Assembly (NCBI GenBank): GCA_030066155.1
Contig: JASJCE010000007.1
Coordinates: 1-38,190 of the forward strand
From: Desulfobacterales bacterium
GTDB taxonomy: Bacteria > Desulfobacterota > Desulfobacteria > Desulfobacterales > JAFDCJ01
Length of the DNA stretch: 38,190 nucleotides
Direction of reading: 5' to 3'
Below are positions 24,266 to 32,483 of this stretch, in pieces. Within the stretch, counting starts at the first letter, position 1; each line of letters opens with the position of its first letter. Position numbers and translations under genes: made by a program. The notes under the pieces are model-generated. The model searched no databases and was not told where the DNA came from. It saw only the letters and a program-made list of their open reading frames with translations.

Positions 24266-25699
24266 CTAATTTTCTATTTCTCCCTTCTCTGCCATCAATT
24301 TTTGAAACCGGCGCATGGCGATCAGGTGAATAACCGCCTGGGTCAGGCTGTAAAATCCCCAGGGCAGACGGGGTCTGAAATCATGGATGGCGGCAATGGT
24401 AAAGCGGCCTTTCAGTACATCCCGAAACTCGAAACGCGGTGTCAGGTCACCATGTCCTCTGGCGAGCAGTCCCCCGGTAATGAAATACATGCGTCGGTCG
24501 GTCGAGCTGTGATTCGGCTTAAAGGTCAGGGTTATCAGGTTCAGCCGCGGAAATCGAATGAATATGCGGCAGGTGCCGGTGTCATCCACTTCACAAATCA
24601 CAAATGGGCGGGCGAAGTGCGGAAGCCACTGGAAAAACGTGTCGGCAACCCAGGTGGCATCGCGACCTTGCTGCAGGACGATACGCTGAATTGACCGCAC
24701 ATTACCTCTGGCGCGCAGTCCGGCAATATGTTTCTTGAGAAACGGCTGGCGCGGATTGGGAGGGATCTGCCCATATTTTTTCAGGTACGGATCGAGCACT
24801 TCGCGGGCCAGCATGGCCTTTCCGGCAATAAACTGCTGCAGCGGATTATCCCGCACCACAGCGTCATGGCTGAAAGCCTCGATCGCCAGCTTTATCAGGG
24901 CCGGGTGAGCACGCCGGTTGAGTAAACGCAGGTACCCGGCAAAAAGACGCTCCGGGAAAAACGGAACCGTAATGGCAAACTGTTTCTTTTTTAAAACAGA
25001 AGCGGCTCGACGCAGCAGCTCCCGCAGCGTCAGGACCACTGGTCCGCCGATATCATATTCCTGTCCGTAGGCCTCCTGCTTGCCGAGGCAATATCGAACA
25101 GCCCGGACGACGTCCACCACGGCGATGGGTTGTTGTCGGTTGTCGGCCCATGAGGGAATGAGCACCACCGGCAGTCGGGTCGCCAGGTTGACCAGCAGTC
25201 GAAGTGTGTTGCTTCCCGGTGCCACCACCAGTCCGGCTCGCAGCACGGTGAGCGGCGTTCCGTAGATCGAGAGGGCCTCGGTAATTTCATCACGCCGGGT
25301 CCAGAATTCCAATGAAGCCTCGCCCTCGGGATGGAGGTCAGCCAGGTAGATGATCTGTTTTACACCTTCGAGATGGGCGGCCCGGGCAAAATTATCCGCA
25401 ATCAGCAAATCCATGTTTTCACACTCTGCCTGGTCCAGACGGGCGGTCGGTATACGGGTGTGGAAGAGGTAAATAAGGACATCGCAACCGGCAACAGCCT
25501 TCTGCGCACCCTTTCTCGAAAACGGTTCGCAATAGCGCCAGGAGAAAGGTTGGCCGGCATCCGATTCCGGCGGCAACCGCTCCCGGGAGCCAACAACGGC
25601 AGTAACGTCATAGTCCCGGGCCAGATCCTGGCAGACAGCGGAGCCAATGGAACCGCCCGCCCCGGCCACCACTACTTTTGTTCGATTGTTTGAGGTCAT
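24266..25699 (-). CDS. NAD(P)-binding Rossmann protein of the YbjT type (NmrA-like plus DUF2867)
   Basis: 477 residues from MTSNNRTKVVVAGAGGSIG. The N-terminal atypical short-chain dehydrogenase/NmrA domain (about 1-300) has the glycine-rich nucleotide loop GAGGSIGSAV and VKQIIYLADLHPEG. The C-terminal third (about 330-470; DTFFQWLPHFARPF, then RPRLPWGFYSLTQAVIHL) matches the DUF2867 type of domain found in E. coli YbjT. The reaction is unknown. Although an upstream ATG (25744) keeps the frame open, its first 15 codons translate GTTGGACGTTCAATG repeat words, so the start at 25699 is preferred. The response regulator-phosphatase gene lies upstream on the same strand, 347 bases away. Confidence 0.8.
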   Translation of the reverse strand: MTSNNRTKVVVAGAGGSIGSAVCQDLARDYDVTAVVGSRERLPPESDAGQPFSWRYCEPFSRKGAQKAVAGCDVLIYLFHTRIPTARLDQAECENMDLLIADNFARAAHLEGVKQIIYLADLHPEGEASLEFWTRRDEITEALSIYGTPLTVLRAGLVVAPGSNTLRLLVNLATRLPVVLIPSWADNRQQPIAVVDVVRAVRYCLGKQEAYGQEYDIGGPVVLTLRELLRRAASVLKKKQFAITVPFFPERLFAGYLRLLNRRAHPALIKLAIEAFSHDAVVRDNPLQQFIAGKAMLAREVLDPYLKKYGQIPPNPRQPFLKKHIAGLRARGNVRSIQRIVLQQGRDATWVADTFFQWLPHFARPFVICEVDDTGTCRIFIRFPRLNLITLTFKPNHSSTDRRMYFITGGLLARGHGDLTPRFEFRDVLKGRFTIAAIHDFRPRLPWGFYSLTQAVIHLIAMRRFQKLMAEKGEIEN

Positions 25700-26046
25700 A
25701 ATTACTACAAATTGAACGTCCAACATTGAACATTGAACGTCCAACTTCCAATAAGGATGGCGCTCTCCGAGCCGTAGGCGCCAAATCCCCTACGAGCCGG
25801 AGGCTACGCTCAGTCGATTTTAAAACCAACAAATTTTAATGAAATGATGATTTAAAATCCACTAGATTCAAAGAAGAGGAGCAATTTTCGACGGCTACAT
25901 TTGTCCGCGCCAAGTTTTACTCAATATTAATTAAAAAAGACAGAATACCATATTCGAAGTTCGACGTTGGACGTTCGATGTTGGACGTTCGTTCTTATTA
26001 ATTTACAATTAACAAATAACGCCTAATCGAGCGGCTTTTTGCTCGA
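25700..26046. repeat. Intergenic opposed-arm repeat (GTTGGACGTTC word)
   Basis: Left arm about 25706-25748 contains TTGAACGTCCAACATTGAAC; right arm about 25960-25992 contains its inverse, GACGTTGGACGTTCGATG. Between them lies a separate hairpin, CTCCGAGCCGTAGG (25765-25778) with CCTACGAGCCGGAG (25789-25802). No gene. Confidence 0.75.
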
Positions 26047-26051
26047 TTAGG
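26022..26051 (-). terminator. Hairpin at the 3' end of the response regulator-phosphatase gene
   Basis: CCTAATCGAGC and GCTCGATTAGG form a perfect 11-bp stem with an 8-base loop. The stop codon of the minus-strand gene lies inside the stem. It may end transcription or protect the 3' end, but the only T-run is in the loop (plus-strand view), so it is not a classical intrinsic terminator. Confidence 0.45.
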
Positions 26052-27195
26052 TTACAACTCCTAAAAAAAGCGCCTGATCATCGTCCGGCGGTCGGCTGCC
26101 GGCAAACTGGTCGACGTCCACTACTATCTTATCTATAATTCGCCGAGAATTATCTGAATGATTCTCGGCCAGCAGTTGAAGCAAACGCTCTTCACCATAA
26201 ACCTCACCAGCAATATTAAACCTTTCGGGAATCCCGTCCGTATATAACAGCAGGCGATCACCGGATTCTAATTTTGTCTCTGCCACCGGAATATGTTCGT
26301 AAGGATAAATTCCCATGGGGTGAACTGTCTCACAGTCAAGCGCAAGCGATCTATTTTCACCCTGCCGATAGATCATCGGCGGCGGATGACCGGCGCTGGC
26401 GAATCTCAGGGTGCGATGATCGGCGTCGAAAACCGCATATAAAGCGGTTACGAAGCTGGGGTCGGCAAACTTACACAGAATACGGTTCATATAGGTTAAC
26501 ACTTCACCGGGCTCAGTTAAGGCGCCGGAATATGAGTGGAACAGAGAACAGGTCATGGCCATCAGTACCGCGGCCGGAGCGCTGTGGCCTTCGGCATCGG
26601 CAATTAAAAATCCCCACCGGTTACCCGGTATTTCGACAATATCATAATAGTCTCCACCGGCATAACGGCTAGTTTCGTAGTAGACGGCCAGATCAATCCC
26701 ATTAATTGCCGGCAGGTTTTTGGGCAACAGTCGACGCTGAACCTGGGAGACGACTTGCAGTTCATGCTCGAGTTGGTTTCTCTGACTCTGAACTTCCCTT
26801 TGCAGCCGGTGGATGGTCAAGTGGGTATTCACCCGTGCATTGATCTCGTCGGGCTGAAACGGTTTGGACACATAGTCCACCGCCCCCAACTGCAGACCTC
26901 TTACCTTGTCCTCAGTATCTCCCAGTGAAGACAGAAAGATCACCGGGATGTCTTCAGTGCTTGGATTGGATTTCAATCGGCGGCAAACCTCAAACCCATC
27001 GATACCCGGCATCATGATATCCAGCAAAATTAAATCCGGATGGTCCTCCAATGCTATGGCAAGCGCTCTTTCACCATTTTTTGCGATCAGGATTTTGCAA
27101 TTGATGCTTTGAAGTGTATGACGAAGCACCTGAAGATTGGTTGGATTGTCGTCAACCAGCAGGATGATTTCTCGTTTGTTGTTGTTATTGGGCAT
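26047..27195 (-). CDS. Response regulator fused to a PP2C-type (RsbU/SpoIIE) serine phosphatase
   Basis: About 382 residues. Numbered from an alternative GTG start at 27204 (three codons upstream), the receiver domain spans residues 13-125, with acidic pair D18/D19, phospho-acceptor D62 (LLDIMMPGIDG) and K114 (VSKPFQP). A coiled linker (130-160) leads to a PP2C-like domain (165-385) with YAGGDYYD at 181-188, LIADAEGHS at 200-208 and DDDQALFLG at the end, the metal-binding acids of the RsbU family. Such proteins dephosphorylate an anti-anti-sigma factor when the receiver is phosphorylated, steering stress or motility responses. No sigma-factor partner gene is in view. The hybrid kinase encoded upstream on the same strand is the obvious candidate partner (inference). 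Confidence 0.92.
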   Translation of the reverse strand: MPNNNNKREIILLVDDNPTNLQVLRHTLQSINCKILIAKNGERALAIALEDHPDLILLDIMMPGIDGFEVCRRLKSNPSTEDIPVIFLSSLGDTEDKVRGLQLGAVDYVSKPFQPDEINARVNTHLTIHRLQREVQSQRNQLEHELQVVSQVQRRLLPKNLPAINGIDLAVYYETSRYAGGDYYDIVEIPGNRWGFLIADAEGHSAPAAVLMAMTCSLFHSYSGALTEPGEVLTYMNRILCKFADPSFVTALYAVFDADHRTLRFASAGHPPPMIYRQGENRSLALDCETVHPMGIYPYEHIPVAETKLESGDRLLLYTDGIPERFNIAGEVYGEERLLQLLAENHSDNSRRIIDKIVVDVDQFAGSRPPDDDQALFLGVVT

Positions 27196-27560
27196 CCCAA
27201 ACACTGCCTTAGATTCAATAAAGTTTCACACGATCGCCGGCTCTAGTCGCGAACTTCCAGTCTAATCAAGTAAAAACTCTAGCTTTTGAAAGGAAAAGAG
27301 GAATGGATTCCTATCTTAAAGAAAATAATTGGACAGGATCAACAGGATCGCTATGATAATGCGGCCTTCGGCCGAAAGGCCTCTCGCCGCAGGCGAAAAA
27401 ATTCCTGGTAATCCTGTTAATCCTGTCTAAATAGAAATAGTAAAATCGAATCCATTCCATATTCATTCATTTATTTGAAATTTGAGATTTGTTATTTAAT
27501 ATATACACTGTTCCACTATTTACTATTACCATAGCCAATCTGCCCAACCGATTTTTCCAG
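27196..27560. other. Intergenic region between hybrid kinase and response regulator-phosphatase
   Basis: 365 bases without a gene. Nearly half is the second copy of the 160-bp fold-back element (27300-27458). The rest is AT-rich. Both flanking genes are on the minus strand, so the element lies between the kinase and its possible partner. Confidence 0.6.
27300..27458. repeat. 160-bp fold-back element, copy 2
   Basis: Ends GGAATGGATTC (27300-27310) and GAATCCATTCC (27448-27458). The central GCGGCCTTCGGCCGAAAGGCC region and the opposed CAGGAT/ATCCTG arms are the same as in 21421-21580. Differences between copies are scattered point changes. Confidence 0.85.
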
Positions 27561-30500
27561 TCAACTCACCATTTCCGCAATTACTTCAAAATCCAGATTT
27601 TCCGCCAATTCAATAAGCTTTTCACTGAACGGTGTGTAGGCATCCGAACGGTTTTGCAGTTCTTCTGCAAGGGCGATGAGATCCTCTATGTCTCCCTTAT
27701 TGGCGGCTTTCAGTATGCGATCGATCTCGTCCCTGGACATTTCAGGTGCCTGGTCGATAACAGCTGACATCGGTAGTTTGTCATTTTCTTCACCTGCATT
27801 CGACGACGACCGCAGCGATTTTGCCGATTCGAGCGCCTGACTCAGAGCAGCTTCAAAACTCCGGTATATCTCATTCAGCTTTTTCTTCGAAGGCTCCCCA
27901 TTGGTATCTCCTTTTTTCAGGAGTTTTTCCATTTCAATGGCAGCCATCAGCAGTTCGGTCGCCGCCAGATTGCCGGCCGGCCCCTTGAGATTATGCACCA
28001 AGTCGCGGGCCGCCGGCAGATTATCGGTATCCAGCGCTTCACGCAGTTCAGCCGTTACCCCCTGGTAATCGGCACCAAAATCCGACAGCAGCTTGCGGTA
28101 CAGAACCCTGTTCCCCCGCAAGCGTTTTACCCCGGCTGCAAGATCAAATCCCGGCAACGTAATTGGAAGCTCTTCTTCTATCTGCCCCAACCGGGTTAAA
28201 TCTGTTCCCTCAAGCGTTCCTTGCGGCTCTTGATCCAGGGTTGTATGCTCCCGTGGCGGAATCCATTTTAGCAGTGTGGCAAACAGCTGGTCCGGATCAA
28301 TGGGTTTGGTGACATGGTCGTTCATCCCGGCCGCCAGACTTTTTTCCGCATCACCAACCATGGCATGCGCCGTCATGGCGATGATAGGTACTGGATTCTG
28401 GATACTCGATGCTGGATTCTGGATACTCGATGCTCGATGCTGGATGCTGGATGCCGGATGCTGGATCCCAGCGCTTGAAGTTCCGAGGTCCGAAGACTGA
28501 GGACTGAAGATTGAGGATTGTTTTCCGATTTTAGATTTCTTCTCACCTTCCCACCTTCTCATCCTCTTAACTTCATTCTGTTGTCCTCCGACTTCCGCTT
28601 TCCCACTTCCGCTTTCCCACTTCCGAATTCGCCTCGTGGCGGTATATCCATCCATCACGGGCATCTGAATGTCCATCAGGACCGCCTCAAAATCCGTTTC
28701 CTTTACGGCGCTGACAGCCTCCTGACCATTTTTTGCCTGCGAAACATCGAGTCCCGCCCCTTCAAGGATCTCCCTGGCGACTTGCCGGCTGATATCATTA
28801 TCTTCAACCAAAAGCACCCGGGCCCCATAAATGGCCCTCAATTCTTCAGGATCATCCTCTTTTTTTTGCGCAGCGGGTGATACTTTTCGTACCTCGCGGC
28901 CCATGGCCTGCATGATGGCATCAAGCAGCATCGATTGGCTCAGCGGTTTCAGCAGATAACCCTCCAGCCCCAAATTTTCGGCTTGCTGCATAACATCTTC
29001 GCGGCCATAGCCGGTGACCAAAATAATCGGCGGGATTTTGCGCAGGGTCGGGTGCTGCTTAATTTTTTGCGTGGCTTCGATGCCGTCCATTCCCGGCATC
29101 TTCCAGTCCATGATGACCAGATCAAAAAGCCGGTCATCCGGGGCGTTTTCCAACTCAGCCAGGCCCTCTTCGCCGGAGGCGGCCAGAACCACTTCAAAAG
29201 AGAACGACGTCAGGATATTTTCCAGAATTTGCCTTGAGGCGACATTGTCATCCACCACCAGGACCTTGATGCCATAAAGATCCGGTGAGGGCCTTAAACG
29301 GTCCACGGTTTTTTCTTTGCCCAGAGCAAAACTGGCTGTGAAGCTGAAGGTGCTGCCCCGGCCGGATTCGCTTTCGACCCGAATGTTTCCGCCCATCAAT
29401 TCGATTAGCCGTTTACTGATGGTCAAACCCAGGCCGGTTCCGCCAAATTTCCGGGTGGTGGAGGTGTCGGCCTGGGAGAAAGCCTCGAAGAGTTTGTCAA
29501 TTTGATCCGGGGTCAGTCCGATGCCGGAGTCGCTTACCGAAAACTTCAATGTAACCCGGTCCTCATTTCGGTCTGCCACCTCGGTGGAGACGATGATATC
29601 CCCGGATTCAGTGAACTTAACCGCATTATTGGCCAGATTGATTAGAATCTGTCCAAGCCTGAGCGGATCGCCGACCAGAAATCTGGGAACCGCCCAATCT
29701 GTGTTGAAAAGAACTTCGAGATCCTCTTTTTCACGGGATTTGACGGTTACCAGGTTGGCCAGGTTATCCAGAACAGTGTCCAGGTTAAATTCCACCGATT
29801 CCATTTCCAGCTTGCCGGCTTCGATCTTGGAAAAATCCAAAATGTCGTTGATAATGCCCAGCAGAGAATTGGCCGAAGATTGAATTTTTTCCAGGTAGTC
29901 CCGCTGCCTGGGAGACAACTCGGTTTTCAACGCTAAATGCGACATGCCAATGACGGCATTCATGGGCGTGCGAATCTCGTGACTCATGTTGGCGAGAAAG
30001 TCACTTTTGGCCCGGGTGGCTTCTTCGGCAATATTTTTTGCAATGACAAGCTCTTCTTCCATACGCTTGCGCTCAGTGATGTCCTGGGAGAAAATAGCCA
30101 CGCCGGCGATAGTGCCGTCCTTGTCATATACCGGATAATTGATGTGATGAAAAACAATTCCGTCGCGCTCATCTTCAAATTCAGCCGGCACGCCGGTTTG
30201 CAGGACATTGTTGAAATGCGTTTTTCGGGGCTCACGGATATTCCGAGGCAGAAGATCGAAAATACCGACGCCGATGAGTTCGTCGGTGGTTTTTTTAAGT
30301 CTGCTCGCGGCGGTTTGATTGACCGCGACAACATTGCCATCGCCATCCAACAGCAGAAGCGACTCCCGGGTGGCATCCAGCAGCCCCCGCGCGGCCGCTC
30401 TGCTGTGCCGTAGCGCCTCTTCGGCATGTTTTTTTTCACTGATATCCCGGATAAAGGCCAGAAAATAATCCGTCCCTTCATAAGTCAGCGACCTGGCGGA

Positions 30501-31406
30501 AATCTCCACCGGGAATTGGACCTGGTCTTTGCGCTGCCATACCGATTCAAAGGTCATCTGCCCCTTTTGCCGCAGCTCCTTGCAGAAGCCCGGCCAGGCG
30601 TTTTGATGAATGACCGGGTCAAAATCGAAAACCGAGAGCTTCATCAGCTCGTCCTGGCTGTAGCCGAGCGTTATACCGGCCAACTTGTTTACATAGACCA
30701 TGTCGGCGCTCTCGGAGTGCAGCCACTGGATGGCATCCGGTGCATTATCAAAGGCAAACTTGGTAAAGGTCAGCTCCCGGTTGACGGCCTTTACGGCCTC
30801 CTCGGCCAGTTGACGCTTAACCACCTCCCGCGCCAGTCGCCGGTTCCATATCAGAATTATTGTAACGATGCTGCCGGCAATCAGGACGATTGCCAGACTG
30901 ATTCCGCTGACCATCTGCCAGTCGATTTGTCTTTGAAAACGGATATTGACCCATTTCTCTTTAATGATCTGTTTTTCACGCGGGGTAATGGAGGTGAGGA
31001 TTTTTTCCAGAACCTCACTCCAGGAAAGATCCCCAACCACCTCGAAGCGGGTACCCATTTTTTCCGACAGGATTCGGATATAGTCGGAGGTGATCCCGGC
31101 AGGCTTGCCATCCGCATCAAAATATTCCACTGGTGCCCAGCTCGGATCGATTCCCAGCCGCATGATCGGTTGTTTTTCCAGCCAGGCCTGCTCCGCCGGC
31201 GCAAATTCCAGCGAAACCTCACCCGGCTTTTTTTCGCCGGCTGTATTCTGTGCACCAACCGGATCAATGTTTAATCCGAAAATAAAGATAGAAACTGCCA
31301 GAAAGGCAATAGTGAGGAATTTTTGCAGGAAATTTATATGCGTATCTGTTCGCTTTCTGTGTGTTCTCAACGATCCAATAATCCCTTGATCATCTGATTG
31401 ATACAT
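27561..31406 (-). CDS. Hybrid sensor histidine kinase: truncated SBP domain, PAS x2, HisKA, HATPase, REC x2, Hpt
   Basis: 1281-residue inner-membrane sensor. Hydrophobic segment 29-46, then a short periplasmic SBP_bac_3-like piece (82-153; IMRLGIDPSWAPVEYFDADG at 81-100), and a second membrane segment at 165-187. PAS domains cover about 212-328 and 340-450. HisKA has H476 (SHEIRTPMN); HATPase has N-box about 590-597, D626 and GTGLGL 656-661. REC1 (713-835) has acceptor D767 and K820. REC2 (862-1048) has acceptor D912 and K1034, interrupted by about 75 inserted residues (930-1004). Hpt has H1138 (LVHNLKGPAGN). A helical tail (1222-1281) may be a degenerate second Hpt. The SBP domain lacks most of its middle. 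A fold-back repeat occupies the leader. The response regulator-phosphatase lies downstream on the same strand. Confidence 0.93.
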   Translation of the reverse strand: MYQSDDQGIIGSLRTHRKRTDTHINFLQKFLTIAFLAVSIFIFGLNIDPVGAQNTAGEKKPGEVSLEFAPAEQAWLEKQPIMRLGIDPSWAPVEYFDADGKPAGITSDYIRILSEKMGTRFEVVGDLSWSEVLEKILTSITPREKQIIKEKWVNIRFQRQIDWQMVSGISLAIVLIAGSIVTIILIWNRRLAREVVKRQLAEEAVKAVNRELTFTKFAFDNAPDAIQWLHSESADMVYVNKLAGITLGYSQDELMKLSVFDFDPVIHQNAWPGFCKELRQKGQMTFESVWQRKDQVQFPVEISARSLTYEGTDYFLAFIRDISEKKHAEEALRHSRAAARGLLDATRESLLLLDGDGNVVAVNQTAASRLKKTTDELIGVGIFDLLPRNIREPRKTHFNNVLQTGVPAEFEDERDGIVFHHINYPVYDKDGTIAGVAIFSQDITERKRMEEELVIAKNIAEEATRAKSDFLANMSHEIRTPMNAVIGMSHLALKTELSPRQRDYLEKIQSSANSLLGIINDILDFSKIEAGKLEMESVEFNLDTVLDNLANLVTVKSREKEDLEVLFNTDWAVPRFLVGDPLRLGQILINLANNAVKFTESGDIIVSTEVADRNEDRVTLKFSVSDSGIGLTPDQIDKLFEAFSQADTSTTRKFGGTGLGLTISKRLIELMGGNIRVESESGRGSTFSFTASFALGKEKTVDRLRPSPDLYGIKVLVVDDNVASRQILENILTSFSFEVVLAASGEEGLAELENAPDDRLFDLVIMDWKMPGMDGIEATQKIKQHPTLRKIPPIILVTGYGREDVMQQAENLGLEGYLLKPLSQSMLLDAIMQAMGREVRKVSPAAQKKEDDPEELRAIYGARVLLVEDNDISRQVAREILEGAGLDVSQAKNGQEAVSAVKETDFEAVLMDIQMPVMDGYTATRRIRKWESGSGKAEVGGQQNEVKRMRRWEGEKKSKIGKQSSIFSPQSSDLGTSSAGIQHPASSIQHRASSIQNPASSIQNPVPIIAMTAHAMVGDAEKSLAAGMNDHVTKPIDPDQLFATLLKWIPPREHTTLDQEPQGTLEGTDLTRLGQIEEELPITLPGFDLAAGVKRLRGNRVLYRKLLSDFGADYQGVTAELREALDTDNLPAARDLVHNLKGPAGNLAATELLMAAIEMEKLLKKGDTNGEPSKKKLNEIYRSFEAALSQALESAKSLRSSSNAGEENDKLPMSAVIDQAPEMSRDEIDRILKAANKGDIEDLIALAEELQNRSDAYTPFSEKLIELAENLDFEVIAEMVS
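28392..28619 (-). repeat. In-frame low-complexity repeat inserted in the second receiver domain of the kinase
   Basis: Plus-strand words GGATTCTGGATACTCGATGC (about 28393-28466), then GAGGACTGAAG-type, CCCACCTTCTC-type and CTTCCGCTTTCCCA-type words (to 28619). These are like the intergenic repeats but lie inside a coding frame. Read on the minus strand they give a Ser/Gln/Asn-rich peptide with ASSIQNP repeats between the third helix and the fourth strand of the receiver domain. Confidence 0.85.
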
Positions 31407-31418
31407 CCTGACAACTCA

Positions 31419-31548
31419 AATGAACTTCAACTAAATATCTCGCAGAGCCCGCTGAGCACACAGCGCTTTTTTGATTGTTCTCTGAGAACTCTGGGGACTC
31501 TGTGAGAGATTAATTTTCTTAAGTTTCTTTTCTGATCAGACCGGCCGT
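31419..31548 (-). repeat. Fold-back dispersed repeat, copy 2 (leader position)
   Basis: Reverse complement of 10930-11060 with few differences, including GCTGTGTGCTCAGCGGGCTC and the opposed arm ending CACAGAG. It ends 12 bases before the hybrid kinase start and points the same way relative to its gene as copy 1 does to the DASS transporter. Confidence 0.8.
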
Positions 31549-31588
31549 TTTTTGGGCCAACGGCTGGGCTGAACCTTGAACCTTATAT

Positions 31589-32134
31589 TTACTTAATTTC
31601 GGAAACTGCCGATTGCTTTGGCGCTGGTTTGACTTCGGGAGCTGCCGGTTTAGGGGACTGGGTCTGGGCCGGGCCCGATTTTGCGCTCATCTGCAGTTCA
31701 CCGTCAAATACAGCACCGTCCTGGATTGAAATCTTGGGGGTTTCCAGACGCCCTTTCATCGAGGCCGCCGTATCGAGTAAAATCCGTTCCTTGGCAACGA
31801 TGGTTCCATCCACATTGCCGTTGATCGACACGCCGGTTGCATTGATATTGCCTTTGATGACGGCACCCTGGGCAACTTTTAGTTGACCCTTTAGATCGAA
31901 ATCACCATCGAAGGTACCCAGTATAATCAGATTGCCTTGACCGGAAACGGTGCCGTTTATTTTTAGATTTTTCCCTAAATAGGTCGTGTCGTTACCTGCA
32001 TCGGAAGCTTTAGCGCTTGTGATGGGTTTGGAAGGTGTTTTTTTCGGTTCCTTGGGGGTATTGCGATTGACCGGCTGCGTTGCCTGACTGCCGGTACCCT
32101 TTACCTCTGGTTCCTTTTTACCAAATATTGCCAT
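31589..32134 (-). CDS. Bactofilin (polymer-forming cytoskeletal protein)
   Basis: 181 residues. A proline/lysine-rich, disordered N terminus (1-48; PKEPKKTPSKPI) precedes the bactofilin beta-helix (about 50-148). The helix is built of short hydrophobic-glycine repeats such as KINGTVSGQGNLIILGTFDG and VSINGNVDGTIVAKERI. The tail (150-181) is proline/alanine-rich. Bactofilins polymerise without nucleotide at the membrane and organise cell-shape, stalk, motility or chromosome structures. GGAG lies about 8 bases before the ATG. Upstream of the hybrid kinase on the same strand, but separated by about 180 bases that hold a fold-back repeat, so co-transcription is uncertain. Confidence 0.92.
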   Translation of the reverse strand: MAIFGKKEPEVKGTGSQATQPVNRNTPKEPKKTPSKPITSAKASDAGNDTTYLGKNLKINGTVSGQGNLIILGTFDGDFDLKGQLKVAQGAVIKGNINATGVSINGNVDGTIVAKERILLDTAASMKGRLETPKISIQDGAVFDGELQMSAKSGPAQTQSPKPAAPEVKPAPKQSAVSEIK

Positions 32135-32483
32135 TCATCCACTCCTTCTCTGAGTTGGTTTTAAAATGATTACGCCGTCATGAAACACCGCTTTCAGGTG
32201 CAAAAAACTCGAATTCATCTTTGGCTGCTGTGGAAACCGATGACGCCGAATCGGACGGATTAATCAGTACGTTTTTTGAATTTTGCCTGAGTCCTCCAAA
32301 AGCGGATAAAGAGAGGTCTTCTTAATTTTACATGCGAAATACAAGATGTTATGTATTCAATCATATCGGAAAAATCGAAAAAAGTAAAAAAATTTATAGA
32401 AAATGCGGGATTTGTGGTATAAGTTTGTGACGTGGATTGGCGTATCTCAAATCACACCAGTAGATCCAAACCGGGAGTATACC
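32135..32483. other. Divergent intergenic region between bactofilin and isoaspartate methyltransferase
   Basis: Must contain promoters for two divergent genes. It is free of the low-complexity arms found elsewhere. The last 150 bases before the methyltransferase are AT-rich with GTATAAG near 32417, a possible -10 box; no firm consensus. No gene believed. Confidence 0.4.
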
